DNA from: Progne subis subis
Taxonomy: Eukaryota > Chordata > Aves > Passeriformes > Hirundinidae
DNA length: 64,000 bases
Assembly: GCA_022316685.1 (NCBI GenBank)
Contig: JAKJHU010000036.1
Location: 5,436,036 to 5,500,035, forward strand
Direction of reading: 5' to 3'
The notes under the pieces are model-generated. The model was not told where the DNA came from and made no database searches. It worked only from the letters and a program-made list of their open reading frames with translations. The position numbers and the translations under genes are program-made. Of this stretch, positions 36,148 through 50,451 are shown piece after piece. The number at the start of each line of letters is the position of its first letter. Position 1 is the stretch's first letter.

Positions 36148-39100
36148 ATACTGAAATAGGGCTGTGAAACAGGCTCACAGGGAATTCATCTGATCCCACT
36201 GTATGAAGTGTCTGATATGAAAAATCATAGTATTGGTCATTTTTGGAAGATTTTATGATGGAATTAGCTGAACATTGCTAAAGATATTTTTTAAATGAAG
36301 GGGAACTGTAAGTATAAAATATAAGTGCATACTGAAGGTATGCAAGAAACTTCTAAGAAGCTAGGACATGCTACATTAACTTAATCTCTTTGTGAAGACA
36401 GACAAATAATTTCAGCTCAAATAAAAAGCTTTCCAGTATCAGGTGTGTTTTGATAATGCGAGTGCAGATACTGCATTTTTTTACCCATCTTCACATATCT
36501 CTTTGAATATCCATTTTTTATCACTAGTTTAGTAGTTTTCCCTACAGTTAAATGAAAATGGACTTTTAACATCCAATAAAACTTTCTCCCATAAACAAAT
36601 ATATAAATAAATATTTTTTTAAAATGGATCTTTCATATAGCATTCTTTCAAAATCTTGGCATCCTTAATTTTTGTTACACTTACTAACAACTGATAAAAG
36701 TGTGGACCACAGTAATGGTTGAGATACCCTGCATATCTTATTATTAAAGAATTGTGATATAAACAAGAAAAGAAATTGAAGGTCAGTATAAATACTTGTT
36801 TGTTTACCTGAGACATACTTGAAATTCCCAGTCTGGAAGTAAATGTCCAAGCCTATAACCACACGGCCCTGACAAGAACAATATGAAATTTACCCAGGAT
36901 TGTTACTACTTTCTCTATCAAAATGGGTCAGAAAGATGTTGGAAAAGAGATGCAACACCAGGAAACAAAAAGAGAGGCAAAAGATAATTATAACACATTA
37001 AATTTGTCAGGATTTTTAGAAGCCTACCCTGCTCCATTGCTTTAAGTTACAGCTATCAATGTTTTTCTTTAGTTACTCACATTTAAAGGATAAATCTTAT
37101 GAAGTTTCCAAAGATGAAAACATTTTTGGCCTAATTTTCTAATGTGCTGACACCCAGAGCTGCCTGTGAAATCAGTGCAGGTTTTGAGTGCTCAGATTTT
37201 TGAAAATCAGGCCACTTATTTTTAATTAAAAGACAGATAAAGGAAAGTGGAGAAAGAAGACATATATAACTAAGCCTAGGCGGTTGGAGTTTTTTGACCT
37301 CTGCTTCTTACACTCCTCATAATTGTCATGCTGTTACGCTGTGCTCTCCTCATCTGTTTCTTGTGTCCACCCAGCTTTACAGTTTTAGTTCATAACTTTT
37401 TGAGGCAAGATAAATATTTTATTGACAAAGGAATACAGGTTGTAGAGCAAACAGGCTTTGATGTCTTGCTAAATGCTTTCATTATTTCCATAATATTAAT
37501 TAGTAACAGTAATAATCAGATAGAGACTTCATCACTGCAAAATCCAAAGCAATTTCCACAGCTACTGTGCAAAACCAAAAAGGTAATCTCCACAGATTTA
37601 ACGGAGCAAAAGTATCTGTGAAAACGCACAGCACAGACTCTCATCTAGTGATGTTTGTGTCCCAACAATTGAACTGTATGACTTGGTAGAAGTTGCTATT
37701 GCTAGAATGGACTTTTGAAAAGCAGTAGACTTCACAGATATGATTCTAGATAGTTGCTGTGTTTACATTCATTCTTTTTTAATTACACGGCTGTTACATA
37801 TATATATATTTATATATATATATATATATATATTTGTGGGGAAAAAAAAAGTTGGATATAGTTTTCAAATTGCCTCTCTCGCTTTCATTGATTGCCTCTT
37901 GACACAATTTATTATTCCTTAGATAGGTATGACAAACATGGAAGTATTTTTATGTAATTTATCTTTCATTTAGTATTCACGGGTGAAATATCCTGTAAAC
38001 GGAAAAATTGTGTTGTGAAATCCTTCCCTCAGATTTTGAAACCTACTTTTTAAATTTCATGTATTTGGCTCACACATTTCTCATCCTGTATCTAGAAGTC
38101 ACTCATCATATATAAGGCCTTAGATCTTACTGCAATTTCTTTCTCTGTGTGAAGTTAATAAAAACTGTTGTGTTGACAGGTATATCTGACACTACATTAT
38201 AATTCACAATGAAGTACTGTGGTCATATACAGCTGCAGAGTCTTTCCAGGTAAAACAGACTGAAAGGCCTGAAGTCATGTAATTACAGTCAACAGATAAT
38301 TTGAAAGTCATGAAAAATTTAGAAGAGAGAGAAATAAAAATGAAGTGAAAAAAAAAAAGGGTTGAAAGCAGTCTAAGAAAAGCCTGAGGCATCTGAAGAC
38401 AGTCATTACTGATGCAAGACAAGGGATATACTTAAGATAGGTAATGTCAGGAGGGAACTGTAATGAGCCAGAGTTAAAGCATGGCTGCCTGCCTACTGAC
38501 AGGCAAATAAACTACTGTAGACCTGCTTAAGCCTTTTATTTTGCTGATGGTTATCTTTCACAGGAACAAAAGATTCCTCTTATATACACAGTTGATAAAG
38601 TGAGCTGTTCTTTGGAATAATTCTAGGAGCAACCCTCATTAGTTCTAAATGATTCTTTTAGGAAATGAGAAGAAAAAGATAAGTTGAAGGAAGGGAAAAT
38701 TCCCAATGCATAATGATTTATTAATAACACAGATATTTCTTCCATCTGGAATTATCAGCACAGGGAGTTAGAGCACATCAGTCAGGCTAAACATTCATTT
38801 TTAAACTAAGAACTCATGGATGAACGAGTAAGAGGAATTAATTGTGTTAATTGTTCATTAAAATATTCCTAGTATATCTCTTGATCCCAAACCCAGTTTA
38901 GAAAAAGTTATTGACACTAGGAATGCTCTATAGATGGATCAGTAGTGGTACATATACAGTTGTGCCTTACTTCTATAAAACCATTTAAGTTTTTTACACA
39001 GCTGAATTTTCAAGTGAGACCTGACGCAGACAGAAATAAAGTCATAGCTGTAGGCAGTGGATGCAGTGTTTCTTCCCAATAAGAACCTAAGCAGACAAGC

Positions 39101-40300
39101 CAAGGATACAGCTCCTTCTCACTCCTTTTAACTGAGTTACCATTAGATTCCCTTCTACTATTCACAACTGGAGACTTTTAGAGAAAAGACTAGGATGCCA
39201 TAAAATTGATGGACACAGATGGCAATGCTAGCTATGCACTGTTTTGGGGTTGGGTTTTTTGTTTTTGTTTTGGTTATGCAAGAAATGTGAGTGTTTTTAA
39301 GTTCATCCAATTATATAAGAAGAAAGGGGGAAGAAATAGTAGTTCATTTTTAATGACAATATTTTATTATCAATTTTTTTACCTCAAGATAAAGTTCAGA
39401 AATGTTGAATTAAATTCTTTCAAATGGTAATAACAAAAACACAGGTGCTAGGATGAGGCATTGTGCTTGTATTTACGTGGTAACTTCATTGTGCATAGAT
39501 CGCTCAACATTGCTGTGAACACTTCTTGTGTCGTTAGCCATTCTTATTTTTAAAATAAAAACCAATAATCCTTCCACTTTAACGAATCAAAGCTCTTTCA
39601 CTCCATTCTGTGCAATAACTGAAGCATAAATTTCTCCTATGGGTCTCCTGTGATTTCAAAAGAACTGACATTTATCTGAGAATTCAGAGATTCGGTCTAA
39701 TATTTGACTTCTTGCCCAAGTATTATTTTTCAGTTTCATTAAAGATACTATTTTTTTTTTTTTTTTCTATTTCCCACTCATTATTACACCTTGGAAAAAT
39801 ATAGTGCTTATTTTTAAGCTGTGGGTCTCTGAGAATCTCCTTAATATACAAAGCTGCTAATTGAGCTATAGAGCAGTGATTGGTGAATCTGTTCCTATAA
39901 ATGTCGTGTGCCTTAATTTTATTAAAAAGATTTTTGAATACAACAACAACAGGTTATGAAGGAGGAAGAAAGATCATCATAACAACATTAATAACATAAT
40001 TTTTTAAAAAATTAACAATGTATGCATATAATTTTGGGATTCATCTGCATAAAATGGGTTTTCATATACATAAGATTAATAATTCTTCTGGTTTTTAATA
40101 TATGAAATCAATTACTGTGATTAACTTTCACATTTTCATAGATGAGTAAAAAATAATTTAGAATCTAGAACTAGAAAAGTAAGTAAAAAAATATTTATAG
40201 TAGTCTGGAGTTTAAGAGTCTAAATTTCTTCATCACATATTCTGATTCTCAACAGATAAGTTATGACTTCAAAGTTCTCCCCAGTAAGTTGCTCTCAAAA
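36148..40300. other. AT-rich gene desert
   Basis: A dinucleotide repeat lies at 37797-37834, and a T-run at about 39750-39767. A 97-codon frame at 37328-37621 starts with a hydrophobic, signal-peptide-like stretch but has no further support. Confidence 0.55.
37797..37834. repeat. (TA)n microsatellite
   Basis: Eighteen or so TA dinucleotides with one TTTA interruption. Confidence 0.92.
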
Positions 40301-40359
40301 TAGATAGATAGATACATACATACATACTTATATTCATACATGCATACATGCATACATAG
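40301..40359. repeat. (GATA)n / (CATA)n tetranucleotide repeat
   Basis: TAGA units switch to TACA and then TGCATACA units, an imperfect compound tetranucleotide repeat. Confidence 0.9.
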
Positions 40360-41645
40360 GTAAATACTAGATTTTCTTAGCTACATAAACATGGACCTGG
40401 CATAATTTCAATGACACCAAGTATTTTTACCTCTTTTTAGCTGCTTCACAATAGGAATAAGAAGGATAGAATTTTGCTTAAAATTTCACATTCCCTGTCT
40501 TGGATTTATTGCCTATAACTTCAGGTGTTTTATTGAAATGTGTCAGTTAGATGCTCAGTTGCTGCACACAGAGCACAGAGAGAAAGATGTGGGTAACCTT
40601 CTAGGAATCGTATTCAAGAGAACTTCTCTTTCTGTATTGATTTCCAGGGAACTCTGGGTCATCTCCTTAGATTAGGCATTTATGTCTGTTTCCAAGGTAA
40701 AAAGACAGAAACAATAAAATGCCACTATATTGAGACATTATTTTTTGAACTGTTGCCCATGACCTAAAGAAGTATGAAAAGAGAAAGAAGCAGGCAGATA
40801 TCCACATTTTTAGGGCTACTAATCTATGCATTTCCTGGAAGGGACCCTCCTGTGTCTTGTAAACTTCTTGGTTTGCAGGTCAGACCTATGCAGCACACAA
40901 TAAAATCCCCACAAACTCCCTCACCCTTTCAAAGCCAAAACCCCTCCCAACCCCAGAAAAAACAAACAAAACCCTACTTTACTCCCCCCAAAAAAACCCC
41001 AAACCCACAAATAAACAAACAAAAAACAACAAATCCAACCCTCCCCAAAAACCCAACAACAACAACAAAAGCAATACTCCAGCTATATTAAGACACATGT
41101 ATGTATTACAATTACTGGGAAAGCTATGCATTTTTGGTTTAATTCTTTGCTCTGAAATGGCCAGTAAAGATGGCTTTGACTGTGTTAAATCTACAAAATG
41201 GTAAACTGCTGTTTTTCCAGCAGCAGTATCTAATTCAGAGCAGCAGAATCTAATTCAGCTTCTCCATATAAAGAATAAGCTTACATTTTAAAAAATATAT
41301 ATCTGTAGTGAATTATACTACTTAAACAATTCCAGGCTGCTCTAGCCATCCTATTGCCAAGTGCTTAACTAAAGTCAACAAAATGAACTGTCTTACTGAT
41401 ACAGTTTGTTGAAATATTAATTCAAATTTCAGATGGAAAATAAGAAGATCTTTAGAAAGTAGCCTTGTTCTCTATCAAAGTTTACATAGTACTGTTCTGT
41501 GCAAACTGGAACATATAGATATGAACAAACAATAAATAAAGATTAAAAAACAATCAAGCTGGAAATAACACTTGAAATTTTTCAGTTTTCATGTTTTAAG
41601 TAGAGTTGTTTAAACTGAATTTTCTTTTGAATATAGTTTATTATG

Positions 41646-41647
<2 letters not shown>
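40360..41647. other. Intergenic DNA with an A/C-rich tract
   Basis: The stretch at about 40890-41070 is almost only A and C on the plus strand. No gene is recognised. Confidence 0.6.
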
Positions 41648-41681
<34 letters not shown>

Positions 41682-41697
41682 TTATTTTATTTTATTT
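41648..41697. repeat. (ATT)n then (TTTTA)n microsatellite
   Basis: About eleven ATT triplets followed by four TTTTA pentamers. Confidence 0.93.
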
Positions 41698-44600
41698 GCA
41701 CATGTCTATTCTTAGACTCAAAAGAAGCCAAGAAGATACAAGTGTGTCAAAAAGACTGAGAATGTTAAACTGTGCTGTGCTCAGCTTGGGTTATGAAACA
41801 AGTGGGCACTAAGTGCTTGGCAGGGAGATGCTGTGCCATCCCCTGTATGTATGCTGATAATCAAAGCTTTGTATGAAGTGAATGCCACTTCAGTTTTATG
41901 AGCTTTTTATATGACGTGGCATATCAAATCTGCCAAGCAGAGGACCATCTGGAAACAGGTCATCAGAATGGATTCTGACACCCTCCGACAGGCAAGAGTG
42001 AAGACGAAGGACAGAAAGGGTGGAGGGGGAAGAACCCCACCCCACAAAATCCCTGGTCATACATAAAGAGAGGTTAAGTAAAATGAATTCAGTATCATTA
42101 CTGAATATTAATTAATAAAATAACAGATTTGCGCAACTGAATTTAAAAAGATGTTTTAAAATTTACATGTTTATGGTAGAGATGCTCTTCTTTCTTTTTA
42201 TCTTTCAGTTACAAAAGCACAGATCTTCCTGGGAATAATAGAAGTGTTATTCTTTTTTCATCTTCTTTTTCTCCATCTAGAGAATAAAAATGTTTTGCTA
42301 AAAACTTCACAGCCTGATGTTCAACACACATTGTAGAAACCCTCACAGGCAGATTTTTGATAAGGGTTCTGAAGCCATTCGGCCACTGTAGTTCAGCTGA
42401 GAAGATATTACACAATCATATATCACTGCACAAGCAAACCCATGTTCTAAATGTCATTCAGCTATTAAAATACCACAGACCCTGAGAGTCTGACCAAAAT
42501 GAAGACCCATGAAGAGTGGTTATTTTAATCTCTTTCTGGGATTCTTAAGGCAAATTTATCACTTATATAGACATTCTTATCAGGAGTGGGTTATAAATGA
42601 AAAGTCTTGCTGCAAGAACTGAAGGGTTAAAATACTCCTTCAGTTTCAAGTCTTTGAGAACTGAAAACATGTTTTGCACTTTGTATGATAGACAAATGTA
42701 CACAGAACTTCATTGAAGACAGTCACACTCTCAAAACCTGAACAAAACAGACCACAGTGGTTTAATGTTACACCACAATTCTTCAAATAAATCAATTTAG
42801 GAAAACATTTCCACCACTTCTTTGCTGAACTGAAATCACTCAGGTGGACATGATTATAGTTCCACTCTCAAGACTCAGTCTCAGGGACTATTATAAATCT
42901 CATCCTCTCTTTCTCTCTTTCTGCCTCTCATTTGTTTTCTTCCTGCTTAGTTTTTGAACACTGCTTTAAAAACAAGCACATCTGAGCTCTAGAGATGCTT
43001 GAGTGAGTTTCAAGGTGGAAATGTTGGAAAGTGGCAAGAAAAGAAGTAAGGATTGTTGCTGATTGGCTTAGCAATAAATGGAAAATAATTTTTTTAATTC
43101 TCTGAAACTAGCGATTGCAGAAAGGAAAAGCTCTTGACCCAGTTCTTTTTTATTTTCCTATGAAAAAGCTGATATTTTAAAATGAAAATGATACCCCTGG
43201 GAAATCCAAGACCTTCTTTTATTCTAAAGCAATTCAGGTTTCTTCTTGAAGCTGTTGGTATTAGTGTGATTTATGTGGATATGCTAGCACTGAAAAGTAC
43301 CAAGAGTGTTATGTCACATGCTGGTAACTTCAGGAATGTTTTGCTTCATCCAATAGCATACTGAATGCATTTTATAGGGTTTTTTCTTACAGACTTTCTT
43401 GGATATTGTAACTAATTATTTAAATTTTTGGAAACAGTGACTAAACTCTAATGATGACTAAGGACAGGAGGAAGTAGAAATTTGTACTTCAGTCCTTCTA
43501 TGTAGCCAGACTGTAAAGGTCAGGTATCAGAATAATTATTTAAATATTGAGGTGAAAAATCTGGGGGAAATAACTTTTCAAGCATTTTCCTCAGGTATCC
43601 TTGGAAAAATACCATTTTTTGGAGTACAAAAGAGCCTGAGTGCTGAATGCTGAGAAGCTCCTTGGCAAGGGCAAGAAGGCAGAAACTCCACTACACAGAC
43701 AGAGCAGAATTACAAAATAATTAACAGGTCTATTCCTTTCTCTATTCCTTTAACTCAATCCCGTCCAACAGAACTGTTAGAGCAGTTCATTAGGATATGA
43801 GACACTGACTGAGATTTCATCTCTAGTTTAATTAATAAACTAATGGCTAATCCAGGGTGATCCAAATGATCTCTAAAGGGCCATTTGCTAATTTGTTAAT
43901 GAGTTTCTCTTTCTAAAATATATTCTTAATAAATATTTAATTGCTATATTCTCATAAAATGACAAGAGATAGTAAATATATTTTTTTTTTTCCAAATAAG
44001 GAAAAAGGGGATAGGAGGTGAAATCTCAAGTGGGGTTCTTTTATTTTACACATCTTATCCTCCTCTATAGAACCAAATATTAATGGATGACATGCTGCTA
44101 TTTTTTCTACTTCGAAATACAGCAATATAGGATTTAATCTTTTTGTTGCCATGACACCGACCAAAAAATGGGTCAGATGTGGTGTTAAGGAAAGATTTTA
44201 ACTGAATTTTTTAATATATCCATAAGGCCTCTTTTATGATGTCTGTACATATTAGTTTCTCTGTAATAATATACAATATATAGATCTACATATTCTGATC
44301 TATTTTTCCTGTAAATATATTTTTGATACAGAGGACAAATCTAATCTTTCTTTTGTAGGTGGTGAACCAAAAAACAAATAAATAGTTCCTCAGGGTAGAG
44401 ACAGAGAGATGTTAGTGCAGAATATTAGCTACTAGCTAGTACCATGGTCTAGATGACCGGCAACCCATTAGAGTTCAGCATGAACTGACTGTAATTTTGG
44501 CATTTATTTGAAGAAAAGGGCTGCCACAGTATTAGTGATATGTTCCCTAAAAAGCAAATAACATGCAAGAGGCAAGATAAAAGGGCAGAGTGGCTAGGAC

Positions 44601-45382
44601 AGAAGAAGATAGAGTTACACATTGAAAATTAATCTCTGGAATCTTTAAATTATGGATCGCAGTGAAGGAGAAGTCAGTGAATGGATTTAAGAACTCTGCT
44701 GGCTTATTTATATTGATTTATGTAGGAAAATTCCTCCAGGTGCATAAAGATAATATACAATGAGTCTGAAGAGAGACACAGTGGAGATAGGTTCATCTGC
44801 AGTAGGTATGGAGCCTGAAAAGAGTATAAAGAAATCAAAGGAGGGCAGGGAAAAAAGACAAGATCTTTTAAAAGAACCATGTGTGCAAAGAGAGGGGAGA
44901 AAGAGAGGAAAAACTAGATTTGGACCAATCAGATGAAAGACCCTTCTTACACAAAAGACACAACAAAAAGAAGGTGTTCCAAACAAATGTTAATGAGGAA
45001 GACAAGTGCCCTAATGTCTGATTTGTGAAGTGCTGTATGGTTCTGTGTAGGTTCTCCTATATTTACATAGAAAATAAGCTTATTAATAAATTCCATTGGC
45101 TTTGTTTAGAATTCTGTCGTAATAGCTTGCTATATTATACACCATGCAGGGAAAAAACAAAAAACAAAAACCAAACAAACAAAAAAGTGCTGAAATCTTA
45201 GCCAAAGTAATATTCTGTTAAGGAATAAAAGCAGGGATTGCTAGGCACTTCTAGATGTTTTTTTCCTACACTGTTTATTTGATAGTGTAAAATCATGGAG
45301 AGCCTAAACTCCATCTTAACTAAAATCAATCCACTGGTAGGTTTTTGCTGGTATAGCTTTTTAATCTCTGCGCTAATGTAAC

Positions 45383-45387
<5 letters not shown>
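41698..45387. other. AT-rich gene desert
   Basis: Contains an A/C-only stretch at 45151-45187. No gene or repeat family recognised. Confidence 0.55.

Positions 45388-45415
<28 letters not shown>
45388..45415. repeat. Poly(A) tract, 28 bases
   Basis: Uninterrupted A run with no recognisable retrocopy upstream. Confidence 0.9.
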
Positions 45416-45419
<4 letters not shown>

Positions 45420-46412
45420 AACTGATTATCTTGCTCCTTTTCTGTAGAACTTCTTCCTAAAGAAATCTCTAGAATATTTTATTACTTATGAGAAACAAAC
45501 TTCTAAACTTGCAAAGGGAGCAATTGAAATTAAAATGTTAGAAGATGCTAAATAGGAACCAGGTAACAGTGAAAGAAAAGTAATTTTCCACTCCCTATAA
45601 CATTCATTCTGAAGCAGCAAAGGAAAAATTACTGGTGCAAACTCAGTGAAAGAAAACTTCACTTCTGATAAAAACTTAACAATGGAATTCCAAACTGCCA
45701 CTAAACACATTCTATTAACCGAAAATTTTGTTTTGACTGGTTATTAAAGGGCAAGTAATATCCTTAATTTATGAGTATGTTTGCAATGATGATATGGAAT
45801 TATGCCTTTGCATTTTTATTTATGTCGAAGGTAAATGTATTTTGACAGTAAATATTATTTATCTTAAATGAAGTGAGAAGATACAGCAGGCAGACTGGGA
45901 TGATCTGTTATGTACAGTGCCACTGTATTTTACAAGCATCTAATTATGAGGTTTTGGTAAATAATCCTTTAACAAGTTCTTAATTTTGACTCATTAACCC
46001 CATATTTTGATTCCTGCATTTATTGGAGTGCACAAAATACTTGTCTTCAACACTGAGGTAAACCATGTATTCACTGCTCAAATTTAATGCTCAAGGTTGA
46101 AAGATATAAAAAATGGATTAAGTTTTCTTTCCCACATGAAGCACGTAGGTGTGTGGGAAAAAGTTGGTAACATAAGTTGCTGCAGTCTGAAGGTGAAGTA
46201 ACTAATCTCTTGGTGACTTTTGTGGGGTTTTTATACTGTATTGCCTAACAAGTCATAAAAAAATCATACCTTAACTATCCTAGCCAGCTGCCACGTTTAT
46301 GAGTAAGGTCTTATTCTACAAAACTACAGATGGGTAGGTATAGAGATACCTATTTCTGTACAGCAGACAGTAAATATTTATTCACAGCTGGCAGGTCAAT
46401 TCCAATTACCTG
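45416..46412. other. AT-rich intergenic DNA
   Basis: Nothing recognised. Confidence 0.55.
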
Positions 46413-46450
<38 letters not shown>

Positions 46451-46470
46451 AAACAAAAAAAAAAGAAAAC
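46413..46470. repeat. Poly(A) tract, 36 bases plus A-rich extension
   Basis: Thirty-six A residues (46413-46448) followed by GAAAACAAAA-type sequence. The upstream ~150 bp show no recognised retrocopy. Confidence 0.9.
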
Positions 46471-48490
46471 ATACCAAAGCAAAGAAAGAGTAAAAAGAGT
46501 AAATTATATTAAGGAAAAATTAAAAAGCAGGAAGACAAAAGTCTTAGTGCATTATGCCTCAGTCACCTGAAAGGTGTTTGGTGAGTGAACTGACGGCTGT
46601 TTGGTTTAAAATTTACATTTCAATTACATCAAATCAAGTAGAGCACGTAGTCCATACAGGCCAAACAAAGAAAAAGAAATAGAAATAGAAAACTGAGTCA
46701 GTATTGCGTTTTCTAAGACTATGAATTTTGTATTAAGTGATTATTAATTGTTTGCAAAGCCTTGCAAAATATAATGTCATACATGTGATAATTGCTAAAA
46801 GTTATCATGTTTAAGAACCCCACACTTTTTAGCACTAGAGGCCACTTAAACAGCAGTTAAGAGCAGGAAACTGTCAGAAGATATGTTTGTACATCTTTTA
46901 TACGATAACAGTATGCAAATGAGGAGGATTGGAAATATTAGCCTGAATAGAGTGTTCCTTGAAATGTTGCCTGATTTTTGTTTCTGTACAATACGGAGTG
47001 TAAAGCACATTCCTGCTACCATCTAATTTTATCTTAAGACATTAAGATGTCTGACATTAAGGTTCTTCTGTAGTCTGTGGTGAAGGCCATGGTGAGGTAG
47101 ATGTCCCTTTGCAGCACATGGAGTGCCATGGCAGAGCAGAGATCCACCTGCAGAGAACTACCTGCAGCCCATGGAGAAACCTAAATATTAGGATAGCTAG
47201 TTAAAAAATTGTGAATGTGTTTTTGTGTTCTGAAGACATTTTTCATATATTACAAGTTAGGCAAATATTAGGTAAAATCAGATAGAATCCATAACATGGG
47301 TGTGAGATGCACTCTTTCTCAAAAAGAGTGTTTATACTACAAAATTGGCCTCTTGTTTGCTGTAGCTGACTTTCCTTATCAAACCTATTTCAGAAATTGC
47401 TTCTGCTCACTAGGCAGGAAGACTATGCTCTAAAGATGTCTGTCCCTACTTTTGAATAAAATGGATTTTGACTTGCATTTTCTGCTTAACTCAGTGTTGG
47501 CAATATATGTTAGCTTTTGCTCCGAGCATGCCTAGTGAATGGTGCCCATGAGGGAACACAGTGCTAACAATACCTAAACCATGAGACTCTAACAGCTCTA
47601 TGAAGAAGACAACAGTTGCAGTATGTTTTTGCTGATGCAGAGCTTTGACACCTAACAAGATTGCTTCTTAGGAACAGCTGACCTGCTTAACGCCATGGGA
47701 GATTGCAGGTAACTGTGCTCTCCCCAGGGAATTTAGCTGCTGAGTTTGCATCTTAATCTGTGCATTTGTCTCTTCCACAGAGGGCCCCAACAAAGAACTA
47801 GTGGCATCTCTATGCAAAATTCTATACTGGGTAAAGGATGAACTCTTACTATACCTCAAGGAGTTTCAGCAAGCATTAGCTATCTCAAGCCGATTATAAT
47901 TTACTATCCACAGCCATATACAGACACTGCTTTATCCCTGAGCTTCTAAAGTTACTTATTTAAATTCCAGTTCCAGTGCCTTTATTCAAAATTAAGTGTT
48001 TGAACATTTTTTCTCAGCTCTTCTAAATAAGTAGAAAGGGGCCAAATTCTATGGGTTGATTATTAATATCAAAGTCTTCATTCTGTTCCTTCTGAGACCT
48101 GACTGAACAACAGTTGTTGTAACTGTTGTCCGCAACAGTTATATTATTGCCTGAGTCCATGTCCAAGATTTTGTTATTTTCTAAGTTGCAGGGATGATGG
48201 ATCTAACGTGGCTCTGTATCTAACTCAGCTTCTGAGTAGGGAAGAAGTTAAAGAGAATTTTGCAGAGTATACAAGTTATCCAGCTGAGTGATTTTTCAGT
48301 CTGCCTGATCTAATTACCTTTATTATCACCTCTGCAAATGAAGAGTTCAGCTTGTCTTTTTGTGGATTTGAGAATACAGCATTTGATGATTGCATGGAAT
48401 ACCTTTATTTCAGGGTTTGAAATATGGAACCATGAATTTATTGAGAGTCACACAGACACCACTACCATATGATTGTGGGTTTGGGAGTGA
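46471..48490. other. Intergenic DNA with weak exon-like hints
   Basis: At about 47060-47170 short imperfect repeats of GCAGCACATGGAG and GCAGCCCATGGAG look like a decayed repeat of unknown family. At 47709-47780 the plus strand has a good donor (GCAG|GTAACT) and a good acceptor (CTCTTCCACAG) only 72 bp apart. Neither is supported by a coding frame I recognise. Confidence 0.4.
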
Positions 48491-48730
48491 TTAGTGTGGA
48501 TTTGCTGCAACCTGCTTCTGATGAGAAAGATGCAGGTGCATATTTACTTCTCTCAGTCTCAGTCTCTGTGTAGAACAGGATTTTTTCCCTAGTGCATCAT
48601 ATCTCTGCATAGTGTATCTAATTGATTTTTCTATTTCAGAGGATTGGAGCTTTGCCAGTCTTGTAGGGTCTGCCTGAAGCTTTTTATAGACTTCTGCTTC
48701 CTGCTCCCTTTTTCTTTCCTCGCAAGTCAT
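48491..48730 (-). other. Coiled-coil-like open frame of unknown origin
   Basis: The minus strand carries 79 codons rich in Glu, Lys, Arg and Gln (start MTCEERKREQEAEVYKKLQ, later KSIRYTMQRYDALGKK), resembling a coiled-coil exon more than the usual AT-driven random frame. An AG just upstream (CAATAG|GAAATG) has a poor pyrimidine tract. A donor-like AGAA|GTAAAT falls late in the frame. It could be a decayed exon or retrocopy, or chance in a purine-rich strand. The family is not recognised. Confidence 0.22.
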
Positions 48731-50451
48731 TTCCTATTGTTGGATTTTCTGTATTTAAGTAGTTTTTTATTTAATTTTTGCCTTGTTTAAGCAGGAGATG
48801 AAAGGAACTGCTTCCTTCAGACTGCTGCTTTGGTAGGCTTTCCAGGACAGGAGGGTGGATCTCTAGCATTTCTTAGAGCAAGAGATAAAGACAAGATCAA
48901 GGGCCTGCTTTGCTTATGTTACAGGGAAGTCACAAGTAATTAAAGAGAAGTTGAAGATCTATTAATGTATGACAGAAAGAAATCAAAAAAACATTTAAAT
49001 CAGTTTATAATAATGTTACTGTAATAAGATTATAGGTTTTTACACAGAACCTGGCTCACGCCCTCTGTAAGAACAAGAAAATCTTGAAGACTTGATAAGA
49101 TGCTTTAGCAAGGGGAAGGCTGCTGAGGTTACTAAGGGTGCAAAGAAAGTGGTTCTTAGTGTTTTACTTCTATAAATTCCTGCGACTGTTTTCAGAAGGG
49201 CTGTGTTCTAACATGTAAAATGTATCTCTTCCTAGCACCACTGCATGTTTTGATTACTATATAAAAGGAAAGGTGAACAGATGAAAGGAAAAAAAAAAAA
49301 AAAAAATCAGAAACAATTTTTCTTTTCCTCCCAGGTATTTCAGAGAAAAAGAAGGGTTTAGTTGCATCCATGTTCATCCAGGACTTTCAACAGCTTCATA
49401 ATCTTAGCCAACTTTTTACTCAAGTTTTAGTATGTGTAATAAATTCAACTTAATCTGAGGTCAAAGGAGGTGTGAAGGAAGATTTTCTCAAATTAAATTA
49501 CATTTTAACTTTATTTGACCAAGTCCATAGTTTGGTACTGATAAGTGAAAACTAAAATAGAAGTGATATTTTAAACCTTATACACATTCTTGATAATAGA
49601 AGCCTAGAGAATTTTTATTGTACTAGTCAGATTTTCTTTCTTTAAGGTAGATAAGGAAAAAAAAAAAAAAAAGCTAAACTATGTGCACATAAAACCTTTC
49701 AACATGGAATGTGATTTAATAGGTTACTGGTAATGAAATGAAGGTATTAACTGGTCAAAATTTAATATTATAAGAAGCTGAAAAAATAAGGGACTTTTGT
49801 ATTATTTACAAAATAGTTTGTAGTTCCATGAGCTGTTAAATTCATTATAGAATGTGTTCAGTTGCGGCATCAGGCTATTTAATCAAAGCATTGATGTAAA
49901 AGCAAAATAGGTAAAAGCATTCTCTCAGTCTAGAGATCTAGACTTTCTGAAGGGCTGACTTGTTCAACATGTTTTTCATTATGCACTTATCATTTACAAC
50001 TAGAACCTGGCATACCACAGGCCTTTTGCATCATAACTTCCTTGTTTTTTGTTGAAAATCTAGTCCTCTAACATCAACAAGAAGCTGCTGCCCTCATTTG
50101 GGAGAATATATCCCCTCTGTAAATTCATTCACTTAAGTTCAATTCTTTCTTTCTCTTGCAGAAATATTTTTCTTCCCTAAGCTGTCTCAATGCCTCCTGC
50201 TTCAGAGCTCAAGACACATGTGTTTCTATAACCAAAAGAGAAAATACTACTTTTGATATCCCAGTATGACCAGCCAGAAGAGAAATTGTCCACTCAACGA
50301 TTTGTCCACCCTTATAATTCCAGCCAGACTCAAGAGTTATATCTTCTCAGGTACTGGAAAGTTTGAAGAATGAGATAATATATTATGTCACATCTATATT
50401 CTGTTATTAGAATACAGATATGCTGAATCTGGACTGCTGCTATTAACAGAA
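48731..50451. other. AT-rich intergenic DNA
   Basis: A tracts at 49289-49306 and about 49657-49673. Nothing else is recognised. Confidence 0.55.

Noticed and set aside
37328..37621. A 97-codon plus-strand frame with a signal-peptide-like start
   Set aside because: The rest of the frame lacks domain features, and the region has no promoter, splice or codon-usage support.
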